The position numbers and the translations under genes were made by a program. A DNA stretch of 64,000 nt from Rhodobacter sp. Its GTDB lineage: Bacteria > Pseudomonadota > Alphaproteobacteria > Rhodobacterales > Rhodobacteraceae. Shown in pieces: positions 34,678 to 43,217 of the stretch; position 1 is the first letter of the stretch, and every line of letters begins with the position of its first letter. The notes beneath the pieces were generated by a model. It saw nothing but the letters and a program-made list of their open reading frames with translations, did no database searches and was not told where the DNA came from. The stretch lies in NCBI GenBank assembly GCA_016704435.1, contig JADJAB010000008.1, forward strand, positions 62,001 to 126,000, read 5' to 3'.

Positions 34678-35219
34678 CCGTGAACAAGGATGCCGCACGC
34701 AAGGCGGCCTACGCGGCCCGGAAAGAGGCGTTTTTCCGAGGACAGGGGCAAGCTGCTGAAATTCTTGCAGATTATCTGGCCGATCTTTCGGGCAAGGTGC
34801 TGTCGGGCTACATGCCGATGCGCACCGAGATCGACCCGCTGCCCGCCATGGCCGCACATCGCGGCGTGGTGGGGGTGCCGGTCATTCCCGGCCCTGCGAT
34901 GCCGCTGCGGTTTCGCGAATGGTCGCCCGGCTGCGCGCTGGAGGCAGGGGCCTTCGGCGCGATGATCCCGGCCGAGGGCGCCTGGGTGGAGCCCGAGGTG
35001 CTGATCGTGCCGCTTCTCGCCTTCGACGCGCGCGGCTATCGTCTGGGCTATGGCGGCGGCTTCTACGACCGAACGCTGGAAGCCCTGCGCGCCAGACGGC
35101 CGACGCTGGCGGTGGGCTTCGCCTTTGCCGCGCAAGAGGTGGCCGAGGTGCCGACCGAACCCACCGACCAGCGTCTGGATGCAATCGTCACCGAAGAGGG
35201 TATGCGGCCGTTTCGCTGA
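34674..35219 (+). CDS. 5-formyltetrahydrofolate cyclo-ligase
   Basis: This 181-residue enzyme converts 5-formyl-THF to methenyl-THF with ATP. Signature parts are DAARKAAYAARKEAFFRG at the start, VLIVPLLAFDARGYRLGYGGGFYDRTL (about residue 109) and the end TDQRLDAIVTEEG. It starts with a GTG at 34674 overlapping the mgtE stop; a second GTG two codons later is possible. Confidence 0.92.
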   Translation: MTVNKDAARKAAYAARKEAFFRGQGQAAEILADYLADLSGKVLSGYMPMRTEIDPLPAMAAHRGVVGVPVIPGPAMPLRFREWSPGCALEAGAFGAMIPAEGAWVEPEVLIVPLLAFDARGYRLGYGGGFYDRTLEALRARRPTLAVGFAFAAQEVAEVPTEPTDQRLDAIVTEEGMRPFR

Positions 35220-35292
35220 CGATCCAAGTCGGAATCGCCGCGCTTGCGCCGCCGTTCGCCCCGCTGCATCCTGCCCGCAAAAGGAGATTGCC

Positions 35293-35856
35293 ATGGTCCG
35301 TTCGTTTGCCCTTTGCCTTTGCCTTTCGACCGTTTCCGCCGGGGCCGATTGCCTGCCGGACGGCGCCCTGCCCACCCGGCTGACCTATTCCTCGGGCGCG
35401 GTGATCGAGGTGGCAAGTCGTGACGGCGAGACGATCAGCTACCGGCAGACCATCGTCGAGACCGGACAGCAGGTGGACATGACCGTTCACGCCGGCATCT
35501 TCACGGTTTCGGCGCTGCGCGATGGCCAGGGCGCGGTCTTCGACTGGTCGACCGGCCTGCCCGCGCTGGCGGAATTGACTCCCGGCGCAAGCTTTCACGA
35601 AGAGGCGATGCTGACGACCCCCGGTTTCCTGCCGCCGCGCCCCTTCACCACCGACCTTGAAATCATCGGAGAAGAGATGATCGAGGTCGCTGGCTGCGAG
35701 ATGCCAGCGCTGAAGATGGTTGTGAAGAACCGTGAGGCCGGCAAGGACCTTGGCGAGAATACCAAATGGCTGCACCTGCCGTCGCTGGTGACGCTGAAAA
35801 GCGAAATCCGTGAAGGCGACAGCCTGCGCGGACAGGAAGTGGTGGTGATGGAATGA
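35293..35856 (+). CDS. Secreted protein of unknown function, paralogue 1
   Basis: This 187-residue protein has a signal peptide (MVRSFALCLCLSTVSAGA) and a beta-rich mature part with two Cys (about residues 20 and 137) flanking most of the domain. AAAAGGAG precedes the ATG. Its stop overlaps the next ATG (ATGA). The next gene has the same layout (N-terminal Cys after the signal, VHAGIFTVSALRDG versus GRGIFPLTLLRDDG, late VAGCEMPALKM versus IGGCRYPVLRI). The two look like ancient tandem paralogues of unknown role. Confidence 0.75.
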   Translation: MVRSFALCLCLSTVSAGADCLPDGALPTRLTYSSGAVIEVASRDGETISYRQTIVETGQQVDMTVHAGIFTVSALRDGQGAVFDWSTGLPALAELTPGASFHEEAMLTTPGFLPPRPFTTDLEIIGEEMIEVAGCEMPALKMVVKNREAGKDLGENTKWLHLPSLVTLKSEIREGDSLRGQEVVVME

Positions 35857-36400
35857 GGTGGCTTTGCGCGGCGGCCCTGATGTTGGCACCGGGGCTGGCA
35901 GCGGCGCAATGCGCCGATCCGATCCGCCCTATCGTGCTGGACGGCGGGGCCGAGGTCACGGTGACGGCGCAGCACGGCCAGCGGCTGTCGCTGAGCCACC
36001 GCGCGATGGGAATGAGCTATGCGCAAGACACCGGGCGGGGATCTTTCCGCTGACCTTGCTGCGCGACGATGGCCTGCTGGAATACCGCTGGGCCAGCCTG
36101 CCCGAGTCGTCGGCTTTCGGGCCCGGCTATACCGCGCGGGTCGAGGGGGTCATGGTCTCTCCGGACGGGCAGGAATTGTCGGTGGCCACCGAGATCGTGG
36201 TGATGGAACCGGCCGAGGTCGTGATTGGCGGTTGCCGCTATCCGGTCCTGCGCATCCAGGTCCGGGAATGGGCCGGGCGGAAACTGGTGGCCAAGTCGGT
36301 ACAGGACCTGAACCCGGCCTCATTGATGGTGCTGGATGTGATCGACATCGACCTGTTGACCGGCGAGGAACGCCGGTCAACCGTGCTGTCGGCGGATTGA
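35853..36400 (+). CDS. Secreted protein of unknown function, paralogue 2, one base missing
   Basis: It starts MRWLCAAALMLAPGLAAAQC with a signal peptide. A run of four G (36037-36040) appears one short, and the frame closes at 36052. Adding one G joins it to LTLLRDDGLLEYRWASLPES and on to the stop at 36400, for 182 residues, matching paralogue 1 in length. A homopolymer deletion is likely, either an assembly error or a recent lesion. Function unknown. Confidence 0.65.
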
Positions 36401-36416
36401 GCCGCCACGCGGGCCG

Positions 36417-37757
36417 TCAATGCGCGATCGCCTCCTGGCGCACGAACATGTTGCTCCAGGCGCGGTCGATCAGGTCGGGGCTCATCTGATAGGGGATGCC
36501 CTCGAACTCGCAGACCGAGATGATCTGGTCGATCAGGAAGGTCGGCATATAGTTCGCGTAGTTGTTCTCGATTGTCGGGAACTTCACCTTCATCAGATGC
36601 ATCATGGCGCGTTCGTCCAGCGGCATCTTCTTTTTCCGCGCGACCATGGCGAAGATTTTCAGGAAGTTGGCCTGGTCCGGCCCGTCGATCTTGATCTTGA
36701 AGAAGATCCGGCGCAGGGCCGCGCCGTCGAAGATCTCGTTGGGGTGGAAGTTGGTGGAAAAGATCACCAGCGTGTCGAAGGGCACGGTGAATTTCTCGCC
36801 CGATTGCAGCGCCAGGATGTCGCGGCTTTCTTCCAAGGGCACGATCCAGCGGTTGACGATCTTTTGCGGCGGCTCGGCCTGACGACCAAGGTCGTCGATG
36901 ATGAAGATGCCGCCAGTGGCCTTCAGCTGCAATGGCGCCTGATAGGTGCGCGCGGTGGGGTTGTAGGTCAGGTCCAGCATCTCGAGCGACAGTTCACCAC
37001 CGGTGATCACCGAGGGCCGCTCGCAATAGACATAGCGCTGGTCGAAGCGGTTCGAGGTGCGGCGCAGCGCGTTCGGGTCGTCGCGCACGTCTTCGGCGGC
37101 AGAATGCACGATCGGGTCATAGACCGAGATCACCTGACCGGAATATTCAATGGCGCGCGGCACATAGATCTTGTCGCCAAGGGCTGCCCGGATGCCGTGC
37201 GAAATCGACGATTTGCCGTTGCCGGGCGGGCCATACATCAGGATCGACCGGCCGGAGGTCACCGCCGGGCCAAGGTTCGACAGAAGGTCGGGCGGCAGGA
37301 TCAGGTGACCCATGCCGCTCATCAGCTGTTCGCGCGACAGTTTGATATTGCGCACCGACTGGCGCTGGATCTGCTCGCGGTACATCTCCAGCGGCACCGG
37401 GACGGCGCCATAGTACTCCGACTGGCTCAGCGCATCCAGCGCGCGGGCCTTGCCGCCGTCGGTCAGCTGATAGCCCATCTCGTTGCCGGCGGTGGCATGC
37501 ATCGTGCCCATCGCCTCGATCATCCGCTGCGAACGGGCCAGATCGACCAGATCCTGCGTCAGGGGCACCGGCAGGCTGATCGCGCGGGCGATTTCGGAGA
37601 CGAGGGTCAGGTTGGTGCGGAACATCGTCTTCAGAAGGATGTCGCGCATCATCACGGTGTTGATGCCCACATCGGCCAGCGAGCGCGGGCTGGGCGGCGG
37701 TAGCACGCCCGATTGCTGAGCCGGCGGTTGCTGGGCCGGATTGACCTGCACGTTCAT
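36417..37757 (-). CDS. AAA-type ATPase at the end of the tad cluster
   Basis: This 446-residue protein has an N-terminal helical, possibly winged-helix, part (about residues 25-130). The ATPase core has Walker A MYGPPGNGKSS (about 174), Walker B GGIFIIDDLGR (about 284) and a sensor-like VIFSTNFHPNEI (about 334). This conserved alphaproteobacterial ATPase often sits beside tad/cpa genes; its exact part in pilus work is not known. The gene is convergent with 35853-36400. It is the most promoter-distal of the minus-strand cluster. Confidence 0.82.
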   Translation of the reverse strand: MNVQVNPAQQPPAQQSGVLPPPSPRSLADVGINTVMMRDILLKTMFRTNLTLVSEIARAISLPVPLTQDLVDLARSQRMIEAMGTMHATAGNEMGYQLTDGGKARALDALSQSEYYGAVPVPLEMYREQIQRQSVRNIKLSREQLMSGMGHLILPPDLLSNLGPAVTSGRSILMYGPPGNGKSSISHGIRAALGDKIYVPRAIEYSGQVISVYDPIVHSAAEDVRDDPNALRRTSNRFDQRYVYCERPSVITGGELSLEMLDLTYNPTARTYQAPLQLKATGGIFIIDDLGRQAEPPQKIVNRWIVPLEESRDILALQSGEKFTVPFDTLVIFSTNFHPNEIFDGAALRRIFFKIKIDGPDQANFLKIFAMVARKKKMPLDERAMMHLMKVKFPTIENNYANYMPTFLIDQIISVCEFEGIPYQMSPDLIDRAWSNMFVRQEAIAH

Positions 37758-37820
37758 ATGTAGCCCCTTTTGTCCTTGGCAAGCGGACTGCCTCGGTCAC
37801 GGGTCTAGCGAAAGAACGTG

Positions 37821-38324
37821 TCAGCCTTGGGGCAGGAAGGCGGCAAGAAGATAGATGACCACCATCGAAGCCAGCGCAAGGCCCATCGGAAACTTGTTGT
37901 GGGTCCAGCTTTTCCACTCGGGCGTCATGCGGCGCACGGCCGGCACCTGACGCAGGCCGCGATGCACCGCAAAGGCCGCCAGCGAACAGACCGCGTAAAG
38001 CATGGCGATGAACATCGGATCGCCCGCGGTAAAGATGGGCGCCATTGCGGCGGCGAATTTCGCGTCCCCCGCGCCGAACAGCCCCGCAGCATTGCCGATG
38101 AACCCTGCCAGCAGCACGATGGCCATGATGGCAAAGCCCATGAGCCAGAGCTGCCAGGGAAACACCAGCCAGCCCAGCAAGGGCCAAAGCGCGGCCATCG
38201 CCAGCACTGCCTTGTTGGGGATCTTCATCCGCGCCATGTCGGACCAGGCGACCCAGATCGCGATGGGCAGCACGAAAGGCAGGAAGACCAGCGCCTCGCG
38301 GACCGGCGGAAAGGTGAAATCCAT
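37821..38324 (-). CDS. cpaA: Prepilin peptidase TadV/CpaA
   Basis: This 167-residue, about five-span membrane aspartyl protease processes Flp prepilins. The two catalytic Asp are visible: VAWSDMARMKIPN (about residue 29) and FGAGDAKFAAA (about 87, the GxGD motif). The short form without a methylase domain is normal for Tad systems. It begins three bases after the TPR gene. Confidence 0.92.
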   Translation of the reverse strand: MDFTFPPVREALVFLPFVLPIAIWVAWSDMARMKIPNKAVLAMAALWPLLGWLVFPWQLWLMGFAIMAIVLLAGFIGNAAGLFGAGDAKFAAAMAPIFTAGDPMFIAMLYAVCSLAAFAVHRGLRQVPAVRRMTPEWKSWTHNKFPMGLALASMVVIYLLAAFLPQG

Positions 38325-38326
38325 CG

Positions 38327-39184
38327 TCAGTTGCCGACGTTGGCGTCCAGCGCCGCAAGGCTGCGGGCGGCGGCTTCGAAATGCTGCGGATGGGTGTCGA
38401 CGGCTTGCTGCAACAGTCCCTTGCCGACCGAGACATCGCCCTGCTTGATCGCGGCCAGCGCCATTGTGTAAAGCAGCTCGGCCCGCTCGGTCTGGGTCAT
38501 GTCGACCACCGGCAGGTCATATTTGCGCTGCGCGGCACGCGACAGCACCAGGTTGTTCTTGGCGGTAAACACGGTGGGGTCGTATTTCAGCGACTCGGTG
38601 AACAGCTTTTCGGCGCCGCCATTGTCGCCGCGCGTCAGCTTGGAAAAGCCCCAGTTGTTCAACACGCCTGCGGGCCTGGTCGTCAGCCCGGCGGCGATTT
38701 CGTAGAAGCTGTCGGCCTTCTTCCAGTTCTTCTCGCTGTCGGCGATCATCGCCTCAAGCCGGTAACGGTCGTAGGTTTCGTGCGTGGGCGGGATGGTGTT
38801 CAGCGTGGCCTTGGCCTTGTCCCACTGGTTCGAGCGGATATAGGCATCGGCCAGCAGCACCTTGTCGTCCATCGTGCCTTCGGGCGAGGCGATGATCTGT
38901 TCCCAGACCCTTGCCGCCTCGGTGGGCTTGGACGCCCGCACCAGCGATTTGGCCAGACCGCGCATCAGGTCGACCCGGCCGGGATCCTTGGCCAGCGCGC
39001 CCTGGAAATAGCGCACCGATTCATTGGGGTCGCCCACTGTCAGCATGATGTCGTTGAGGTTCGACTCGTCGATGACGTTCACGTCCTTGACGGCACGCTG
39101 AACCTGCGCATCGGTGTTGCCGTTGCAAGCTGCAAGAAAGGCCGTGCCGCCCAGGCACAGTGCTGCGAAAACGGTTTGGCGCAT
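38327..39184 (-). CDS. tadD: TPR lipoprotein, TadD-like
   Basis: This 285-residue protein has a lipoprotein signal (CLGGTAFLAAC, Cys about 19) and several tetratricopeptide repeats (for example SVRYFQGALAKDPGRVDLMRGLAKSL at about 53). TadD-type proteins act as pilotin or assembly factors for the secretin. The ATG at 39184 was chosen because it opens the signal peptide; upstream in-frame sequence overlaps the previous gene. Confidence 0.85.
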   Translation of the reverse strand: MRQTVFAALCLGGTAFLAACNGNTDAQVQRAVKDVNVIDESNLNDIMLTVGDPNESVRYFQGALAKDPGRVDLMRGLAKSLVRASKPTEAARVWEQIIASPEGTMDDKVLLADAYIRSNQWDKAKATLNTIPPTHETYDRYRLEAMIADSEKNWKKADSFYEIAAGLTTRPAGVLNNWGFSKLTRGDNGGAEKLFTESLKYDPTVFTAKNNLVLSRAAQRKYDLPVVDMTQTERAELLYTMALAAIKQGDVSVGKGLLQQAVDTHPQHFEAAARSLAALDANVGN

Positions 39185-39222
39185 TGTTGCGTCCTTATGT
39201 TGACTGCCCGGAGTCCCTTCGC

Positions 39223-39792
39223 TCAAAGCTGCGTCAGAAGGACATACTTGCCCTTCTCGCGCCGCACGAGCTGGTACTCGCCTTCTTCTGGTCCTGAATC
39301 ATACACACGGGCCTCTGTCGCAGCGATAGCCCGCTTCAGATTTTCGCGGATCGAGTCCGATTGGCCACTGTCCTGCGCATAGGCCTGCTGGAAGATGAAC
39401 CTTGCCTCACCCGGCTTGCCCTGTTCCATCAACACCACGCCCAGATTGTTCAGTGCGGGCACGAAGGTCGGGTCCTGCTCCAGCGCGCGACGCAGGATCT
39501 TTTCGGCCTGGCCCAGCCGGCCGAGCTTGAGGTTGGCCGAGCCGATGGCCGACAGCGTATCGACATTGACGCCATGTTCGGCCGCCGCGCCGTAATAGGA
39601 CTTCAGCGCCAGTTCGTATTCGCCCGCCGCCATCAGCCGGTGGCCGACCAATAGGGGGTCCGCGCCCGTCGCCCGCGGATCGACGCCGTAGGGCACGTTT
39701 CTGGATGCGCCCCCGAATGTGCCGGGGCCGCCCCTGTTGCCACAGGCGGCCAGCAGGATTGCGAAGAGTAGCGCCAAGCCTGATCTTGTCAC
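39223..39792 (-). CDS. Second TPR lipoprotein of the tad cluster
   Basis: This 189-residue protein has lipobox LAILLAAC-like sequence (AILLAAC, Cys about 17) and at least two TPR units (about residues 52-120, with LKLGRLGQAEKILRRALEQDPTFVPALNNLG). The start is a GTG overlapping the tadC stop (GTGA). It is a probable assembly factor, similar in kind to TadD. Confidence 0.85.
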   Translation of the reverse strand: MTRSGLALLFAILLAACGNRGGPGTFGGASRNVPYGVDPRATGADPLLVGHRLMAAGEYELALKSYYGAAAEHGVNVDTLSAIGSANLKLGRLGQAEKILRRALEQDPTFVPALNNLGVVLMEQGKPGEARFIFQQAYAQDSGQSDSIRENLKRAIAATEARVYDSGPEEGEYQLVRREKGKYVLLTQL

Positions 39793-40754
39793 ATTTTCCC
39801 CAGCATCGTGGCGATGCCATAAACCGAAGGCCCGATCAGGATGATCATCAGGGGCGGCACCGTGAACATCATTGTGCCAAGGGTCAGCTTTGTCGGCAAC
39901 ATGTTCGCCTTTTCTTCGGCGCGCATGACGCGTTTGTCGCGCATATCGGCAGAATAGACACGCAAGGCCTCGGCGATCGAGGTGCCGAAGGCGGCCGATT
40001 GGACCAGTGTGGTGACGAAAGAGGCCACGTCGGGCACGCCCACCCGCTCGGACATGTCCTTCAGCACGGTCACACGCTCCTTGCCGGCCTTGACCTCGTG
40101 GCTGACCATTTCGAATTCGTCTGCCAGGGCCGGATAACCGGCGCGGCTTTCGCGGCCGACGCGGATGATCGACTGGTCCAGCGACTGCCCGGCCTCGACG
40201 CAGACCAGCATCATGTCCAGCGCATCAGGGAAGCCCTGAATGATCTGGGTCTGGCGCTTGTTCACGCGCTTGGTGACCCAGTACTGCGGCAGGTAATAGC
40301 CGATGGCACCGGGAACCAGCGTGTAGAGGATCATCGACTGGGTCGTCACCTCGGCATCGGCCGATTTGATCATCGCATAGATCAGGCCGAAGATCAGCGC
40401 GCCGACGCCAAGGATCAGCTTGGCGGCATGGAAGATATGGACGGCGTTCTTTTCGGGATAGCCGGCGCGCAACAGCTTGAGCCGGACCGCCGAAAGCTCG
40501 TCGGCCTTCTGCGGCTCAAGGAACTGGGCGAATCGTTCCAGCTTGTCGGCCTTGCCGCCGGCGCGGCGCAGCTTCTTGTCGTCGACCTTTCCCGGCTGGG
40601 ACTGCATCTTCAGTTCCGCGAACCGGTCGCGCTCCTTGCGCAGCATCGTCGGCAGGGCGACGAGGATCAGGAGCAGCCCGACCAGACCCACCGCGAAGAG
40701 CGGACCCAGCGGTCCCATCATGGCCACAAGCTTGTCGTTGATGGCAGAGAACAT
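39789..40754 (-). CDS. tadC: Tad pilus inner-membrane platform protein TadC
   Basis: This 321-residue T2SS-F domain protein has membrane helices near residues 15-38, 105-140 and the C-terminus (about 290-318). The family stretch GFPDALDMMLVCVEAGQSLD is at about residue 173. With TadB it forms the platform driven by CpaF. It follows tadB by 12 bases. Confidence 0.93.
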   Translation of the reverse strand: MFSAINDKLVAMMGPLGPLFAVGLVGLLLILVALPTMLRKERDRFAELKMQSQPGKVDDKKLRRAGGKADKLERFAQFLEPQKADELSAVRLKLLRAGYPEKNAVHIFHAAKLILGVGALIFGLIYAMIKSADAEVTTQSMILYTLVPGAIGYYLPQYWVTKRVNKRQTQIIQGFPDALDMMLVCVEAGQSLDQSIIRVGRESRAGYPALADEFEMVSHEVKAGKERVTVLKDMSERVGVPDVASFVTTLVQSAAFGTSIAEALRVYSADMRDKRVMRAEEKANMLPTKLTLGTMMFTVPPLMIILIGPSVYGIATMLGKM

Positions 40755-40766
40755 GGATAACCCCCC

Positions 40767-41735
40767 TCAGACCTTGATGTTGACCATGATCTTCATGAAG
40801 ATCACGTTGATGACGAGGAAGGCGCAAACCACCAGCGCCGCGGGAATGAAGGCCGAGGTTTCCCGGACTTCGTCGTAATAGTTCGGCTGGATGACGTTGA
40901 TCATGACCAGCGCCGCGATCGGAAAGCCCGACAGGAACATGCCAGACCACTTCGCCTCGGCGGTGATCGCCTTGACCCGGCGGAACAGCTTGAAGCGCGC
41001 GCGGATCACCTTGGCCAGACCTTCCAGGATCTCGGCCAGGTTGCCGCCCGAGGTCTGCTGGATCGAAACCGCCACCGCAAGGAAGCGCAGGTCCTGGCTG
41101 TCCATCCGTTCGGCGAAGGCCTTCAGGCTTTCGGCCACGTCGCGGCCATAGGCGGATTCGTCGGCGATGACGCCGAATTCGGACCCCAGCGGGTCGCCGA
41201 TCTCTTTCGCGACGATGCCGATGGCGGCGGAAAACGGGTGACCGACGCGCAAGCTGCGCACCATCAGTTCCACCGCATCGGGCAGCTGCTCTTCCAGCAG
41301 CGACATCCGGGTCTTGGCCTTCTTGTTGACCCAGAAGTAGACGCCGCCGACCCCCATGCCAAGCGCGACAATGACTCGCACCGGCAGGGCGGCACTGGTG
41401 CCGATGGTCAAGCCCAGGAAGGCAAAGGCCGAAAGCCCCGCCATGATGCCGACCAGTGCCTTGGGCGAAAAGGCGATGTTGGCCTTCTGCGCCTTCTTGG
41501 CCAGAATCGAGTAAAGCGGGATCGAGCGCGAGCCGAGATGCTGGCTCATCTCCTTGCGCAGCTGTTCCAGCACCTGTTCGCGGTTGCCGTTCTTTTCCAG
41601 AAGCGTCAGGCGCCGCGAAATGCGGTTGTTGAGGCTGATCGACTTTCCGAAGACGGTCAGATACAGGCCCTCGACCAGGACCACGACCGCGACGAAGATC
41701 AGGATATAGATAAGGGGGGCAGCACTGATCTGCAT
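40767..41735 (-). CDS. tadB: Tad pilus inner-membrane platform protein TadB
   Basis: This 322-residue T2SS-F protein has membrane segments at about residues 7-25, 95-130 and two at the C-terminus. The conserved stretches are LPDAVELMVRSLRVGHPF (about 151) and QTSGGNLAEILEGLAKVIR (about 230). It lies 9 bases after cpaF and 12 before tadC, in one operon. Confidence 0.93.
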   Translation of the reverse strand: MQISAAPLIYILIFVAVVVLVEGLYLTVFGKSISLNNRISRRLTLLEKNGNREQVLEQLRKEMSQHLGSRSIPLYSILAKKAQKANIAFSPKALVGIMAGLSAFAFLGLTIGTSAALPVRVIVALGMGVGGVYFWVNKKAKTRMSLLEEQLPDAVELMVRSLRVGHPFSAAIGIVAKEIGDPLGSEFGVIADESAYGRDVAESLKAFAERMDSQDLRFLAVAVSIQQTSGGNLAEILEGLAKVIRARFKLFRRVKAITAEAKWSGMFLSGFPIAALVMINVIQPNYYDEVRETSAFIPAALVVCAFLVINVIFMKIMVNIKV

Positions 41736-41744
41736 GGCGTCACC

Positions 41745-43199
41745 TCAAACGATGGGTTCGTAGATGGATGCCGGCAGGTCGTAACCCCACTGGCGGAAAC
41801 GGTCCGAATAGGCGCTGCGGATGCCGGTCGCGTTGAAGCGGCCGATGATCTTGCCCGAAGGCTCGATCCCCAGACGCTCATAGCGGAACACCTCCTGCAT
41901 CGAGATCACCTCGCCTTCCATGCCGGTGATCTCGGTGATCGAAACCATCCGGCGCGAACCGTCCTGCAGGCGGCTGGCCTGCACGATCAGGTTGACGGCG
42001 CTTGCGATCTGGCTGCGCACGGCCTTCAGCGGCATCTCGATGCCGGCCATGGCGACCATGTTCTCCAGACGCGAAATGCCGTCGCGCGGATTGTTGGCGT
42101 GGATCGTGGTCATCGAGCCGTCGTGGCCGGTGTTCATGGCCTGCAACATGTCGATGACTTCCTCGCCGCGGGTTTCGCCGACGATGATCCGGTCGGGACG
42201 CATCCGCAGGGCGTTGCGCAGACAGTCGCGCTGGCTGACGGCACCCTTGCCTTCAACGTTGGCGGGGCGGCTTTCCATCCGGCCCACATGCACCTGTTGC
42301 AGCTGAAGTTCGGCCGTATCCTCGATCGTCAGCACGCGTTCGGTGTTTTCGATGAAGCTGGACAGCGCGTTCAGCGTGGTGGTCTTGCCCGAACCCGTGC
42401 CGCCCGAGACGATGATGTTCAGCCGGCAGGACACCGCAGCCTGCAGATAGGCGGCCATCTCTTCGGTGAAAGCCCCGTATTTGACCAGATCCTCGATCCG
42501 CAGCTTTTCCTTCTTGAACTTACGGATCGAGACCAGCGAGCCATCGACGGCCACTGGCGGAACCATGCAGTTGAAGCGTGAGCCGTCGGCAAGACGCGCG
42601 TCGCAATAGGGGTTCGATTCGTCGACCCGGCGGCCGACGGCGGACACGATCTTGTCGATGATGCGCAGAAGGTGGCGTTCGTCGCGGAAGGTGACGTCGG
42701 TCAGCTCCAGCTTGCCGGCGCGTTCGACGAAGATCCGCTTCGGACCGTTGACCAGAATGTCGTTGACCGTTTCGTCTTTCAGCAGCGGCTCCAGCGGGCC
42801 AAGGCCCATGACCTCGTCATACAGTTCCTGCACCAGGGTGGAGCGGTCTTCCTTGTTCAGCGCCACCGACATCTCGTCCAGCGCCTCGCCGGCGATGAGG
42901 CTGATCTCGGCCTTCAGGTTCTGTTCGCTGGCATGTTCCAGCGCGGCAAGGTTCAGGCTTTCCAGCAGGCGCTTGTGAAGCTCCAGCTTCAGTTCCATCA
43001 GGCGTTTCTTGCGCTTTTGCTCCTTGTCGGCGGCCACGGCCTCGGCCGGGCTGCGTGCCGGCATCGCCGGATCGGGGGCGCGCCAGACCGACGGCGGGGC
43101 GGCCTTGTTGGCCGGACCCGTCGCCGAGGCGGCGGCGCCCGCCGCGGCCATGGGGGCAGGGCGGCCGGGAGGAGCATCTTTCTTGAAGCGGCTGAACAT
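41745..43199 (-). CDS. cpaF: Tad pilus assembly ATPase CpaF/TadA
   Basis: This 484-residue secretion ATPase powers pilus extension and probably retraction. It has an N-terminal low-complexity part, an N-terminal domain (LVQELYDEVMGLGPLEPLL), Walker A SGGTGSGKTTTLNAL (about residue 266), the His/Asp boxes around TTIHANNPRD (about 360), and VIVGETRGEEVIDMLQAMNTG near 335. It is in the middle of the operon between cpaE and tadB. Confidence 0.95.
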   Translation of the reverse strand: MFSRFKKDAPPGRPAPMAAAGAAASATGPANKAAPPSVWRAPDPAMPARSPAEAVAADKEQKRKKRLMELKLELHKRLLESLNLAALEHASEQNLKAEISLIAGEALDEMSVALNKEDRSTLVQELYDEVMGLGPLEPLLKDETVNDILVNGPKRIFVERAGKLELTDVTFRDERHLLRIIDKIVSAVGRRVDESNPYCDARLADGSRFNCMVPPVAVDGSLVSIRKFKKEKLRIEDLVKYGAFTEEMAAYLQAAVSCRLNIIVSGGTGSGKTTTLNALSSFIENTERVLTIEDTAELQLQQVHVGRMESRPANVEGKGAVSQRDCLRNALRMRPDRIIVGETRGEEVIDMLQAMNTGHDGSMTTIHANNPRDGISRLENMVAMAGIEMPLKAVRSQIASAVNLIVQASRLQDGSRRMVSITEITGMEGEVISMQEVFRYERLGIEPSGKIIGRFNATGIRSAYSDRFRQWGYDLPASIYEPIV

Positions 43200-43217
43200 G
43201 GGACGTGACCCTTTGTC

